A DNA stretch of 41,062 bases, from contig JAZNNJ010000026.1 of assembly GCA_045580225.1 (NCBI GenBank), forward strand, positions 1 to 41,062. Reading direction: 5' to 3'. The position numbers and the translations under genes were made by a program. This stretch comes from CAUUCF01 sp045580225. Lineage in GTDB: Bacteria > Pseudomonadota > Gammaproteobacteria > UBA9339. Positions within the stretch are counted from its first letter, which is position 1; each line of letters opens with the position of its first letter. Shown here one piece after another: positions 15,646 to 24,510 of the stretch. Below the pieces are notes generated by a model. It did no database searches, was not told the origin of the DNA, and saw nothing but the letters and a program-made list of their open reading frames with translations.

Positions 15646-18075
15646 TTATTCTTTCCATGAATTACCTACAGTAATATTTACCTTTAAAGGAACGTTTAAA
15701 GTAAGTACATTTTCCATGGTATCTTCAACAATTTTTTGTATTTCAAAAATTTTATCTTCTGGAATTTCTAATAATAATTCATCGTGAATTTGTAACAGCA
15801 AATTAGTCTCACTAAATTTTACTAAAGCATTATCTAATTTAATCATAGCTATCTTTATAATTTCAGCAGCACTACCTTGAATACCAGCATTAATAGCTAA
15901 ACGTTCAGCAGCGCTTTTAAGATTAAAATTTTTAGCATTGATATCTTTAAGATAAAATTTTCGTCCTAAAATAGAAGTTACGTATCCATGTTGCTTTGCA
16001 AAATACTTAATATTTTGCATATAGGTTTTTACGTTTGGAAAACGTTCAAAATAAAAATTTATATAAGATTTTGCTTCGTGCAAAGTTACTCCTAAACGTT
16101 TAGCTAAGCCAAAAGGTGACATTCCATAAATCAATCCGAAATTGATAGTTTTTGCTTTTTGCCTGGCAATATCTTCAGGTAAACTAGGAAAAATTTCTTG
16201 AGCTACTAAAGAATGTAAATCAAGATTATTTTGATAACCTTCGATCATTAAAGGATCGTTAGATAAATGAGCCATAATTCGCAATTCTATTTGAGAGTAA
16301 TCTGCGGACAATAGCTTTTTTCCTGCAGGGGCAATAAATAATTTTCTAAATAAACGACCATTAGTAGTACGAACCGGAATATTTTGTAAATTTGGATTAG
16401 AAGACGATAATCTACCAGTAATTGTTACATTTTGATGGAAGGTAGTATGTAATCGATTTTTGTTATCTAACAGATTAGGCAAAGGATCTAAATAAGTAGA
16501 TTTTAATTTAGCTAGTTCTCGGTATTGTAAAATCAAAAGTATGATCGGATGAAAATCAATCAATTCTTCTAAAGTCTCTTCTGAAGTAGAAGGTTGTCCC
16601 TTAGGAGTTTTTTTAACTATTGGAAGTTTTAGGTTTTCGTATAAAATTTTTTGCAATTGATTGGGAGAATTCAGGTTGAAATCAGGAACTATTAAAAAAA
16701 TTTTTTCAGATATTTTCTTTATTTTATTAGTAATGTCTAAATTTAGATAGTTATACCAATTAAGATCAACTAAAACTCCTTTTTTTTCCATACTAAATAA
16801 AATTTTGCTTAGCGGCTGCTCTATATCAATTAGTATTTTACGCAAATTATCATCTAAATTTATTTTTTGATAAATTTGCCAAATTATCCATGCTGACTTC
16901 TCTAATTCATAATTTATATTTAATAAAAATTTAGCTAATTTTTTTAAATCTGTATTGTTTTGATTGGAATCTACTAGGTAATTAGCTAAGTTTATGTCAA
17001 TAATTTTTTCTGGTAAATTTTCTACAAAATTTAAAGTATATTTTATATCAAAAGTTAATTTGAGCGAATTATTTTGCGACAAAATTTTATTAATTAATTT
17101 AAAATCTTGAGTTACGAAAAATTTTTCTTTCACAGCAAAAACTACCGTTTGTTTATTTATGAAGTAAAAAGCAAATAATGGGGCATTAATTAAAAAATCA
17201 CCGTTAGATTGTGCAATAGCTGAGGAAAAAGGTTCTGTTAACTCATCTAACCACACTTTAAAATTATAACGGTGATAAAGTTCTTTTAAAAGAGGTAAAC
17301 AAGGTGGTTTAACTGTCAATTCTTCCAAAGAAAAATTTAATGATACATCTCTCTTTAACGTAATAAGTTGTTTAGTTACTAAAAAAAAAGGAATTGCTTT
17401 TTTTAAATATTCACCAATTTTACCTTTAATTTCATCTTGATGCTCAAGTAAACTATTTAAATCACTATATTGATTTAACCATTTAACGGCAGTTTTAGGA
17501 CCTACTTTTTCTACTCCTGGAATATTATCGCTACTATCTCCTATTAGCATTAAATAATCAACTATTTGGTCAGGACGTACAGAATAACGTTCAATTACTT
17601 TTGCAATATCTAATTGCTCATTATTCATAGTATTCAATAGATTAACTTGCGAATTAACTAATTGCATTAAATCTTTATCTCCGGTCGCGATTAAAACCTC
17701 CCAATTTTTATTTACTGCTTGTTCAGTAATCGTAGCGATAACATCATCTGCTTCTACGCCAGGTTCAGAGATTAAAGTAACACCCAAAGCTTTAATTAAC
17801 TCGGGTAACGCTTTTATTTGAAAAATAAGTTCATCTGGTAAAGTCTTGCGATTGGCTTTATATTGCGGATATATGTTATGACGAAAATTTTTACTAGGAT
17901 GATCGATAATGACTGCAAAATAATCATAGACTTCCTCTCTCATTAATTTTCGTAGCATATTAAGACAACCATACAATGCTCCCGTTGGTTCTCCAATTTG
18001 ATTACTTAAAGAGGGTAAAGCATGAAAAGCACGATGAAGATACGAAGAACCATCTACTAAAATTATTTTTGTCAT
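15646..18075 (-). CDS. polA: DNA polymerase I with apparently inactive proofreading domain
   Basis: Pol I removes RNA primers and fills gaps in replication and repair. The 809-residue protein starts at the ATG at 18075 (MTKIILVDGSSYLHRAFHALP), not at a possible upstream start 22 codons earlier. The 5'-nuclease domain is intact (EADDVIAT, IATGDKDLMQLV, GDSSDNIPGVEKVGPKTA). The polymerase domain has SADYSQIELRIMAHLS, RQKAKTINFGLIYGMSPFGLAKRLG and LLQIHDELLLE. The middle 3'-5' exonuclease region is shortened and lacks the DTET motif (LFAFYFINKQTVVFA there) and the Asp of LKYD (DIKYT here), so proofreading is probably lost. It is about 120 residues shorter than E. coli Pol I. It is divergent from the recombinase gene, with no clear Shine-Dalgarno site. 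Confidence 0.95.
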   Translation of the reverse strand: MTKIILVDGSSYLHRAFHALPSLSNQIGEPTGALYGCLNMLRKLMREEVYDYFAVIIDHPSKNFRHNIYPQYKANRKTLPDELIFQIKALPELIKALGVTLISEPGVEADDVIATITEQAVNKNWEVLIATGDKDLMQLVNSQVNLLNTMNNEQLDIAKVIERYSVRPDQIVDYLMLIGDSSDNIPGVEKVGPKTAVKWLNQYSDLNSLLEHQDEIKGKIGEYLKKAIPFFLVTKQLITLKRDVSLNFSLEELTVKPPCLPLLKELYHRYNFKVWLDELTEPFSSAIAQSNGDFLINAPLFAFYFINKQTVVFAVKEKFFVTQDFKLINKILSQNNSLKLTFDIKYTLNFVENLPEKIIDINLANYLVDSNQNNTDLKKLAKFLLNINYELEKSAWIIWQIYQKINLDDNLRKILIDIEQPLSKILFSMEKKGVLVDLNWYNYLNLDITNKIKKISEKIFLIVPDFNLNSPNQLQKILYENLKLPIVKKTPKGQPSTSEETLEELIDFHPIILLILQYRELAKLKSTYLDPLPNLLDNKNRLHTTFHQNVTITGRLSSSNPNLQNIPVRTTNGRLFRKLFIAPAGKKLLSADYSQIELRIMAHLSNDPLMIEGYQNNLDLHSLVAQEIFPSLPEDIARQKAKTINFGLIYGMSPFGLAKRLGVTLHEAKSYINFYFERFPNVKTYMQNIKYFAKQHGYVTSILGRKFYLKDINAKNFNLKSAAERLAINAGIQGSAAEIIKIAMIKLDNALVKFSETNLLLQIHDELLLEIPEDKIFEIQKIVEDTMENVLTLNVPLKVNITVGNSWKE

Positions 18076-18105
18076 GTTAACATATGATTTAATCAAAAAA
18101 TATAC

Positions 18106-18109
18106 GAGG
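18106..18109 (+). promoter_or_regulatory. Ribosome binding site fixing the recombinase start
   Basis: GAGG lies six bases before the ATG at 18116. The earlier in-frame ATG at 18074 overlaps the polA start codon on the other strand and has no binding site. Confidence 0.65.
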
Positions 18110-18115
18110 CAGATT

Positions 18116-19312
18116 ATGCAACAGCTAACGGCAATTTTCAATACGTTAGAACAATTAAAGAAAGAAAAGAATAATTTTTCCTTTAATAATTATCCAGATT
18201 TTGCGAGTAATGATTATCATTTAGCTAGAAATTTTTTATTAGCGTACCAACGAAATGAAGATACATTTCGTACTTATCGGAGAGAACTAGAACGTTATTT
18301 GCAATGGTTATGGGTTATTAAAAAACAGTCTTTATTAACCATAAAAAGAGAAGCAATAGAAGAATATTTTAGTTTTTGTCAAAATCCTCCAATATCTTGG
18401 ATTGGTAAAAGACAAGTAGCACGTTATATTTTAAAAAATGGCATTGAAATTCCTAACCCAGATTGGCGTCCGTTCGTTAGAGAATTACCTAAAATAAAAG
18501 CTAGAGGTATGGTTAAAACTGAATTTTTATCAGAAGCAGCTTTAAAAATTATTTTTGCTGTTTTAGGTAGCTTTTATACCTTTTTAATGCAGGAAGATAA
18601 AATTTTTTATAATCCAGTAGCGTTAATTAAACAAAAAAATAGTTACGTTAAGAGAAAAAGTAACCGTGTGATCCGTAGATTATCTACATTACAATGGAAA
18701 TATGTTTTACAGGCTGCTAATAAATTAGCTGACCATAATCCAACTTTTCATAATCGAACCCTTTTCATCATAGAGGCTTTATATGGAATGTATCTACGCA
18801 TCTCTGAATTGGTAGCAAAACCACGTTGGATTCCGCAAATGAAAGATTTTTATCATGATGAAGAAGGTAATTGGTGGTTCAAAACGGTAAGCAAAGGAAA
18901 CAAAGAACGAGATATTTCAGTGTCTGATGCAATGTTAGATGCACTCAAACGATATCGTATATCTTTAGGTTTACCCGAATTACCTTCTTTATTTGATAAT
19001 ACGCCATTAATTCCTAATTTTCATCATACTGGAGCTATTAGTGATCCACGTTATATTCGCAGATTAGTACAAAAATGTTTTGATTCAGCATATGATTTAA
19101 TGATAAAAGAACACCCTATTAACTTAGCTGAAGAATTAAAAATTGCTACGGTACACTGGTTGCGTCATACTGGTATTTCGGATGATGTAAAATTTCGTCC
19201 ACGAGAACATGTTCGTGACGATGCTGGACATAGTTCTAGTGCAATTACCGATAAATATATCGATGTAGAAAGACGAGAACGACATGCTACAGCTAAAAGA
19301 AAAACATTTTGA
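18116..19312 (+). CDS. Tyrosine recombinase (XerC/D-like integrase)
   Basis: This is a site-specific DNA recombinase of the tyrosine (phage integrase) family. From the ATG at 18116 it is 398 residues. The whole catalytic set is readable: Arg228 (YLRISELV), Lys260 (SKGNKERDI), His347-x-x-Arg350 (HWLRH), His372 (AGHSSSAITDKY) and Tyr381. An N-terminal core-binding domain covers about 40-190. It is about 100 residues longer than housekeeping XerC or XerD, with extra sequence between Lys260 and His347. No attachment-site repeats, phage genes or excisionase are seen nearby, and it sits between polA and gyrB. It may be a stable chromosomal recombinase or the remnant of an integrated element. Neighbours show no sign of transfer. 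Confidence 0.88.
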   Translation: MQQLTAIFNTLEQLKKEKNNFSFNNYPDFASNDYHLARNFLLAYQRNEDTFRTYRRELERYLQWLWVIKKQSLLTIKREAIEEYFSFCQNPPISWIGKRQVARYILKNGIEIPNPDWRPFVRELPKIKARGMVKTEFLSEAALKIIFAVLGSFYTFLMQEDKIFYNPVALIKQKNSYVKRKSNRVIRRLSTLQWKYVLQAANKLADHNPTFHNRTLFIIEALYGMYLRISELVAKPRWIPQMKDFYHDEEGNWWFKTVSKGNKERDISVSDAMLDALKRYRISLGLPELPSLFDNTPLIPNFHHTGAISDPRYIRRLVQKCFDSAYDLMIKEHPINLAEELKIATVHWLRHTGISDDVKFRPREHVRDDAGHSSSAITDKYIDVERRERHATAKRKTF

Positions 19313-19344
19313 ATTAATAAAAAAAATACTTGTAATTCATTAAT

Positions 19345-19372
19345 ATTTATCTTAATCTTATTTAAGATAAAT
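19345..19372 (+). terminator. Hairpin after the recombinase gene
   Basis: A perfect 11-base-pair stem (arms 19345-19355 and 19362-19372) with a six-base loop lies 32 bases past the recombinase stop. It is followed by an AT-rich tract with several T runs. The stem is weak (AT-rich, no GC core), so termination strength is uncertain. Confidence 0.45.
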
Positions 19373-19388
19373 TTAATTATATTTTTAT

Positions 19389-19892
19389 ATGGTAGCAAAT
19401 ATTTGGGAGAGTCGTGAATTTGATATAGAGTTTCAATTAAATGGTTCTGACCGGCATCAAGAAATGAATTATTTATTATCTGCGGGCGGGAATTTTATAG
19501 AATTGATTAATCCTCAAGAGAGTATGGATTTAGAAGATAATGTTATTGATGTTACCAAGTTAGATTGTGGGGTTATTGTTAATTATGGTTTTGCTATTAA
19601 AGCAGGAACTTTTGTTCATGCAGATCAAGATTTAGCAATAAATAAGATAACAGATAAGTTAATTGAAATTATAGAAAGTAGGAATTTTCTCGCCGAAGTT
19701 TGTAATTGTTCTATGGCAATGGGTGAATTATTTTGGTTTAAAATGCAAATACATAACTTAGAGGTTGAAGGTTTTATGCCTAGTAGCAAATTGAAACAAC
19801 GTCTGGAAAAGATAAATAGTTTATTAAGCAGTAAAAATAATATACAAGATGAAGATTTACAAATTGCTTATATAACTAAAAAAATGTACTAA
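19389..19892 (+). CDS. Hypothetical protein between recombinase and gyrB
   Basis: This 167-residue soluble protein is not recognised. It is acidic, with hydrophobic beta-like stretches in the first half (CGVIVNYGFAIKAGTFVHA) and a helical, Lys-rich C-terminal third (SKLKQRLEKINSLLSS). There is no signal peptide, membrane helix or metal-binding cluster. The ATG at 19389 has no visible ribosome binding site. Frame length and codon use resembling neighbours suggest a real gene. It lies between a hairpin and the gyrB upstream region and may be transcribed alone. Confidence 0.6.
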   Translation: MVANIWESREFDIEFQLNGSDRHQEMNYLLSAGGNFIELINPQESMDLEDNVIDVTKLDCGVIVNYGFAIKAGTFVHADQDLAINKITDKLIEIIESRNFLAEVCNCSMAMGELFWFKMQIHNLEVEGFMPSSKLKQRLEKINSLLSSKNNIQDEDLQIAYITKKMY

Positions 19893-19975
19893 AATAAAAA
19901 CCTAAATGGTTTTGTTCTTTGAAATGAGTTTTCTTGTTGGCATGTATTTTTCAGATTTATTTATAGTTAGAGCTG

Positions 19976-19981
19976 TATAAT
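19976..19981 (+). promoter_or_regulatory. Probable -10 box of the gyrB promoter
   Basis: A perfect TATAAT lies about 100 bases before the gyrB ATG. No convincing -35 box is found 16-18 bases upstream. In E. coli, gyrase promoters that respond to DNA relaxation depend mainly on the -10 region; similar control here is only a possibility. Confidence 0.4.
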
Positions 19982-20079
19982 GCGTCCATATTTATGAAAA
20001 AAAACTGATCCAATTTAAAAAATGTTTTAAAACACAAATAAAAATGATATATTGAATGGCTTAGTGGCTAGGTGTAATT

Positions 20080-22497
20080 ATGACAGAAAAGGTTTATGAT
20101 TCTTCAAATATTAAGGTTTTGAAAGGGCTAGATGCAGTACGCAAACGTCCGGGAATGTATATTGGGGATACGGATGATGGTACTGGTTTGCATCATATGA
20201 TTTTTGAAGTTCTTGATAATTCTATCGACGAGGCTTTAGCAGGTTACTGTGATAAAATTGAAATTATAGTGCATCAAAATGGCTTTGTAACTGTCCGGGA
20301 TAACGGACGAGGAATTCCTACTGATATTCACCCGGAAGAAGGCAAGTCGGCTGCAGAAGTAATTATGACTATATTGCATGCTGGAGGCAAATTCGATTCT
20401 AATGCATATAAAATTTCTGGAGGATTACACGGAGTTGGTGTTTCAGTAGTTAATGCATTGTCAGAAGAATTACGTTTAACAATTTATCAGCATGGACATA
20501 TTTTTCGTCAAATTTATCACAATGGTAATCCGGATAAACCTCTTGAAATAATCGGAGATAGTGGTCTTACTGGAACTGAAGTATGTTTTAAGCCAAGTTC
20601 GAATATTTTTTCACAAACTGATTTTCGTTATGAAGTGTTAGTAAAACGTTTAAGAGAATTAGCATTTTTAAATTCAGGAATAAACATTTCATTGTTAGAT
20701 GAACGAAGTGGCAAAAGCGATTTATTCAATTGTAGCAATGGAATACATGGTTTTGTAGAATTTTTAAATACTAATAAGACAGTGATTAATGATCCAATGT
20801 TTTATTTTCATGCCGAAGAGGGCGTAATCAGTGTAGAATTAGCGTTACAATGGAATGATGGTTTCCAAGAGACGGTTTTGTGTTATACCAATAATATTCC
20901 TCAGCGAGATGGAGGCACCCATTTATCTGGCTTTCGTAGTGCTTTAACAAGAACATTAAATTCTTATATTGAGTCAGAAAATCTCTTAAAAAAAGAAAAG
21001 TTAGAAACAATAGGAGATGATACTCGTGAAGGGTTAACGGCAGTGTTGTCGGTAAAGTTACCTGATCCTAAGTTTTCTTCACAAACTAAAGATAAGTTAG
21101 TTTCTTCAGAGGTTAAAAATGTCGTAGAAAATTTAGTATCTAATAAGTTAAGTGAATATTTACAAGAACAACCCCAAAAAGCAAAAGCAATTATATCGAA
21201 AATGATTGAAGCAGCTCGTGCGAGAGAAGCAGCTCGAAAAGCAAGAGAAATGACCCGTCGCAAATCTGCATTGGATATTAGTGGATTACCTGGAAAATTA
21301 GCTGATTGCCAAGAAAAGGATCCTAGTTTATGTGAGGTTTTTTTAGTAGAAGGGGATTCGGCAGGTGGTTCTGCAAAACAAGCTAGAAACCGTAAGTATC
21401 AAGCTATTTTGCCATTGCGAGGTAAGATATTAAATGTAGAAAAGGCTCGTTTTGACAGAATGTTAAATTCTGATGAAATTAAAGTCTTGATTACAGCTTT
21501 GGGGTGTGGAATTGGTAAAGATGAATATGATCCATTAAAAATTCGTTATCATCGCATTGTTATTATGACAGACGCTGATGTTGATGGAGCACATATTCGT
21601 ACTTTATTATTGACCTTTTTTTATCGACAAATGCCTGAATTAATAAAAAATGGTTATGTTTATATTGCACAACCTCCTTTGTTTAGAGTAAAGAAAAACT
21701 CGGAACAACGCTATCTAAAGGATGAACGCGCTTTAAATGATTACCTTATGGAAATAGCAGTGGATGGTGTAAAAGTAGTAAATGAACGAGGAGAATTGAT
21801 TTTAAATGAAAAAGACAAATTATTAGAACTATTTAAAAATTACAATTTTATTTTACAAATTATTGCTCAACAAGCAATTTTCTATCCTAATGAGATTTTA
21901 ATGGCACTATTTAAAATTTTTCCGTTGTCCGTTGAACAATTGAATGATACAGCGACAATCGATGCCTGGATAACAGAAATGAAAAAGTATTTAATTAATT
22001 TAGAGCCTGCTATAAAAATAGAAGCTGAAACAATGGATAGCCAAATAAAAGATGGATTTTATGAATTATTGATTCATTTATACCAAAATGGCACTTGGCA
22101 AAAGGTAAAATTGGGGATTAACTTTTTTGGATCATCGGAATACCATAAGATTATTGAAATGCGTCAAAAGCTTAGTAATGTAATGTTGAAGAATTGTACA
22201 GTTATTCGAGGATCTAGAAATTGTAAGATTAATGATTTTGAATCTCTTTATTGTTGGTTATTAGAAGACGTTAAAAGAGGATTAAATATTCAACGTTATA
22301 AAGGTTTAGGAGAAATGAATCCAGACCAGTTATGGGAGACAACAATGGATCCAAATAAGAGAAATATGTTACAAGTTAAGATAGAGGATGCATTTTTAGC
22401 AGATCAAATTTTTACGGTATTAATGGGTGACCAAGTAGATCCGAGACGCGAGTTCATTGAACGCAATGCTAAAGCAGTCAAGAACTTAGATACTTAA
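20080..22497 (+). CDS. gyrB: DNA gyrase subunit B
   Basis: GyrB is the ATPase subunit of gyrase, which introduces negative supercoils with GyrA. The GHKL ATPase domain shows VLDNSIDEALAGYCD, VRDNGRGIPTDIHPEE and GGLHGVGVSVVNALS. The transducer and TOPRIM regions follow (EVFLVEGDSAGGSAKQARNR, IVIMTDADVDGAHIRTLLL), and the tail has QRYKGLGEMNPDQLWETTMD. At 805 residues it includes the gammaproteobacterial insertion in the TOPRIM region (about residues 560-720). recF and dnaN, its usual neighbours, are absent here. ackA follows after 22 bases. Confidence 0.97.
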   Translation: MTEKVYDSSNIKVLKGLDAVRKRPGMYIGDTDDGTGLHHMIFEVLDNSIDEALAGYCDKIEIIVHQNGFVTVRDNGRGIPTDIHPEEGKSAAEVIMTILHAGGKFDSNAYKISGGLHGVGVSVVNALSEELRLTIYQHGHIFRQIYHNGNPDKPLEIIGDSGLTGTEVCFKPSSNIFSQTDFRYEVLVKRLRELAFLNSGINISLLDERSGKSDLFNCSNGIHGFVEFLNTNKTVINDPMFYFHAEEGVISVELALQWNDGFQETVLCYTNNIPQRDGGTHLSGFRSALTRTLNSYIESENLLKKEKLETIGDDTREGLTAVLSVKLPDPKFSSQTKDKLVSSEVKNVVENLVSNKLSEYLQEQPQKAKAIISKMIEAARAREAARKAREMTRRKSALDISGLPGKLADCQEKDPSLCEVFLVEGDSAGGSAKQARNRKYQAILPLRGKILNVEKARFDRMLNSDEIKVLITALGCGIGKDEYDPLKIRYHRIVIMTDADVDGAHIRTLLLTFFYRQMPELIKNGYVYIAQPPLFRVKKNSEQRYLKDERALNDYLMEIAVDGVKVVNERGELILNEKDKLLELFKNYNFILQIIAQQAIFYPNEILMALFKIFPLSVEQLNDTATIDAWITEMKKYLINLEPAIKIEAETMDSQIKDGFYELLIHLYQNGTWQKVKLGINFFGSSEYHKIIEMRQKLSNVMLKNCTVIRGSRNCKINDFESLYCWLLEDVKRGLNIQRYKGLGEMNPDQLWETTMDPNKRNMLQVKIEDAFLADQIFTVLMGDQVDPRREFIERNAKAVKNLDT

Positions 22498-22519
22498 TAT
22501 AATTGAAAAGGTAAAATTT

Positions 22520-23707
22520 ATGCAAAAAGATTTAGTTTTAGTTTTAAATTGTGGTAGTTCATCTATTAAGTTTGCAATTTTAAATCCCCAAACAGAAAAA
22601 AATTTATTTTCTGGGCTAGTTGAACGTTTAGGTGGAGAAGCCACTATGCGTTATTGTTATACTGAAAAAAAAGAAAAAAATTTAGGAAAAATTAATCACG
22701 AGATAGCAATTAAATTAATTATTGAATTAATTAGAGAAGAAACCCCATTATCCGATCGAATTTTAGCTGTTGGTCATAGGGTTTTGCATGGCGGTGAGAA
22801 ATTTACTCAATCGGTAATCATAGACCAATCAGTTATAAATGCCATTAAGGAATGCATACCGTTAGGACCATTACATAATCCGGCTAACATCGCGGGGATT
22901 GAAGGAGCTAAATTAGCTTTTGACTTACCTCAAGTAGCTGTTTTTGATACTGCTTTTCATCAAACTATGCCAGACTATGCTTATTTGTATCCTATACCGT
23001 ATGAATTTTATGAAAAATATGCTGTTCGACGTTATGGTTTTCATGGTACCAGCCATAGATTCATTACCGAGCAAGTAATTAAATGCTTGAATTTACCTAA
23101 AGAAGATAATGCCATTATTGTTGCCCATTTAGGTAACGGATGTAGTGTAAGTGCTATTTTAAATGGCAAATGCGTGGATACTTCTATGGGAGTTACTCCG
23201 TTGGAAGGTTTAATGATGGGCACCAGATCAGGAGACGTAGATCCAAGTATACATGGTTATCTGGCTAATAAATTAAATTGTTCTTTGGAAGAAGTTACTG
23301 AAATTTTAAATAAAAAAAGTGGATTATTAGGAGTTTCGGGAATAGATTCAGATATGCGAACGATTGAAGATCGATATTTACAACACGATCGTCGTGCAAC
23401 TTTAGCTTTGGAAATATTTTGTTATCGTTTGGCAAAATATATTGCTTCCTATATTGTACCTTTACAAAGATTGGATGCTATAGCATTTACCGGTGGGATA
23501 GGGGAGCACTCACCAATCATTAGGGGTAAAGTCTTAAATTTACTAAGTTATTTTGGTTTTAATGTTATTTCTGAATATAATGAAAATAATGGTAAAAACT
23601 CTAATGGGTTAATTACTAATGGTGCACCGGTAGCACTAGTTGTACCTACAAACGAAGAATTAATGATTGCTAAAGACACTTATACATTACTAAGTAATAA
23701 TATTTAA
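22520..23707 (+). CDS. ackA: Acetate kinase
   Basis: AckA interconverts acetate plus ATP with acetyl phosphate plus ADP. At 395 residues it is full length. Family motifs are present: LVLNCGSSSIKFAIL at the N terminus, GHRVLHGG, VFDTAFHQTMP, RYGFHGTSH, VAHLGNGCS, DTSMGVTPLEGLMMGTRSGD and FTGGIGEHSP. No phosphotransacetylase gene is adjacent, so how acetyl phosphate is made or used cannot be read from this window. AAAAGGT precedes the ATG. A strong terminator follows the stop by eight bases, closing the gyrB-ackA unit. Confidence 0.97.
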   Translation: MQKDLVLVLNCGSSSIKFAILNPQTEKNLFSGLVERLGGEATMRYCYTEKKEKNLGKINHEIAIKLIIELIREETPLSDRILAVGHRVLHGGEKFTQSVIIDQSVINAIKECIPLGPLHNPANIAGIEGAKLAFDLPQVAVFDTAFHQTMPDYAYLYPIPYEFYEKYAVRRYGFHGTSHRFITEQVIKCLNLPKEDNAIIVAHLGNGCSVSAILNGKCVDTSMGVTPLEGLMMGTRSGDVDPSIHGYLANKLNCSLEEVTEILNKKSGLLGVSGIDSDMRTIEDRYLQHDRRATLALEIFCYRLAKYIASYIVPLQRLDAIAFTGGIGEHSPIIRGKVLNLLSYFGFNVISEYNENNGKNSNGLITNGAPVALVVPTNEELMIAKDTYTLLSNNI

Positions 23708-23714
23708 TTATTAG

Positions 23715-23747
23715 AGGACAGATAAATGAAATAATTTTATCTGTCCT
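23715..23747. terminator. Strong hairpin terminator between ackA and lpxH
   Basis: A perfect 12-base-pair stem (arms 23715-23726 and 23736-23747) with a GGACAG core and a nine-base loop, followed on the + strand by TATATTTTTT. It begins eight bases after the ackA stop. An A-rich tract on the other side gives T residues on the - strand, so it may also serve the convergent lpxH transcript, which ends at 23806. Confidence 0.85.
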
Positions 23748-23805
23748 TATATTTTTTCTATTTAATTTTTGGTTTGATATAATTCAAAAAAAGAAAAAGT
23801 GTTCG

Positions 23806-24510
23806 TTATTTTAAACTTCTGTATTGCCAAGTATTATTTTCGTACCATTCTAGAATTTGTTGAGTAGTTTTTTGCCAGTCATTTAAAGTAATGATGGTAG
23901 TATTTTGTTTTTTTTCAATACGTATCTGATGAATATGACCTGCAATTATATAATCAGGCGAATATTGTTTTAGCCAATCTGTTAAAAAATTATTATTAAT
24001 TACGATAGGTCGATTGGTACGCAATAAATTGAATGATGACTTAATTTTATGAACAATATATCGTCTTATTTTTAGAGGTAGTTTTTTAAAAAAAGTTAGT
24101 AATTTGTAATGTCTTAACCATCTACGAATTAATATATAACTGGCATTGCCGTATATAAGATCACCATGAGTAAATAAAAATTTTTTTTCAAACATTCTAA
24201 TGACATAGGGATCGTTTATATATTTAACTCCAGTTTCTTCACTAAATTGTTCACTTAATAAAAAATCACGATTTCCTCTTAATAAATATATTGGAATATT
24301 AGCTGTAATTTTACGCAAACACTGCTTTATCGTAATTAAGTATTCTTCATTAGCATCATCTCCGTACCATAAATTGAAAAAATCTCCTAAAATATAAATT
24401 GCTGTTAAATTAACAGGTAAATTACTGAAAACACCTAAAAAATCATTAGTTGTATTTTTAAAAACAGGATTACCTAAATGCAAATCAGCAATAAACCAAA
24501 TAAATTTCAT
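23806..24510 (-). CDS. lpxH: UDP-2,3-diacylglucosamine diphosphatase
   Basis: LpxH cleaves UDP-2,3-diacylglucosamine to lipid X in lipid A synthesis at the inner membrane surface. This makes the organism a lipopolysaccharide-producing Gram-negative. The calcineurin-like metal-binding motifs are in order: FIADLHLG, LGDFFNLWYGDD, LRGNRDFLL, FTHGDLIYG and AGHIHQIRIE. The length of 234 residues is normal. The ATG at 24510 overlaps the pepN stop by four bases (ATGA on the - strand), so it is the last gene of the cysS-rnhA-dnaQ-pepN-lpxH run. Confidence 0.93.
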   Translation of the reverse strand: MKFIWFIADLHLGNPVFKNTTNDFLGVFSNLPVNLTAIYILGDFFNLWYGDDANEEYLITIKQCLRKITANIPIYLLRGNRDFLLSEQFSEETGVKYINDPYVIRMFEKKFLFTHGDLIYGNASYILIRRWLRHYKLLTFFKKLPLKIRRYIVHKIKSSFNLLRTNRPIVINNNFLTDWLKQYSPDYIIAGHIHQIRIEKKQNTTIITLNDWQKTTQQILEWYENNTWQYRSLK

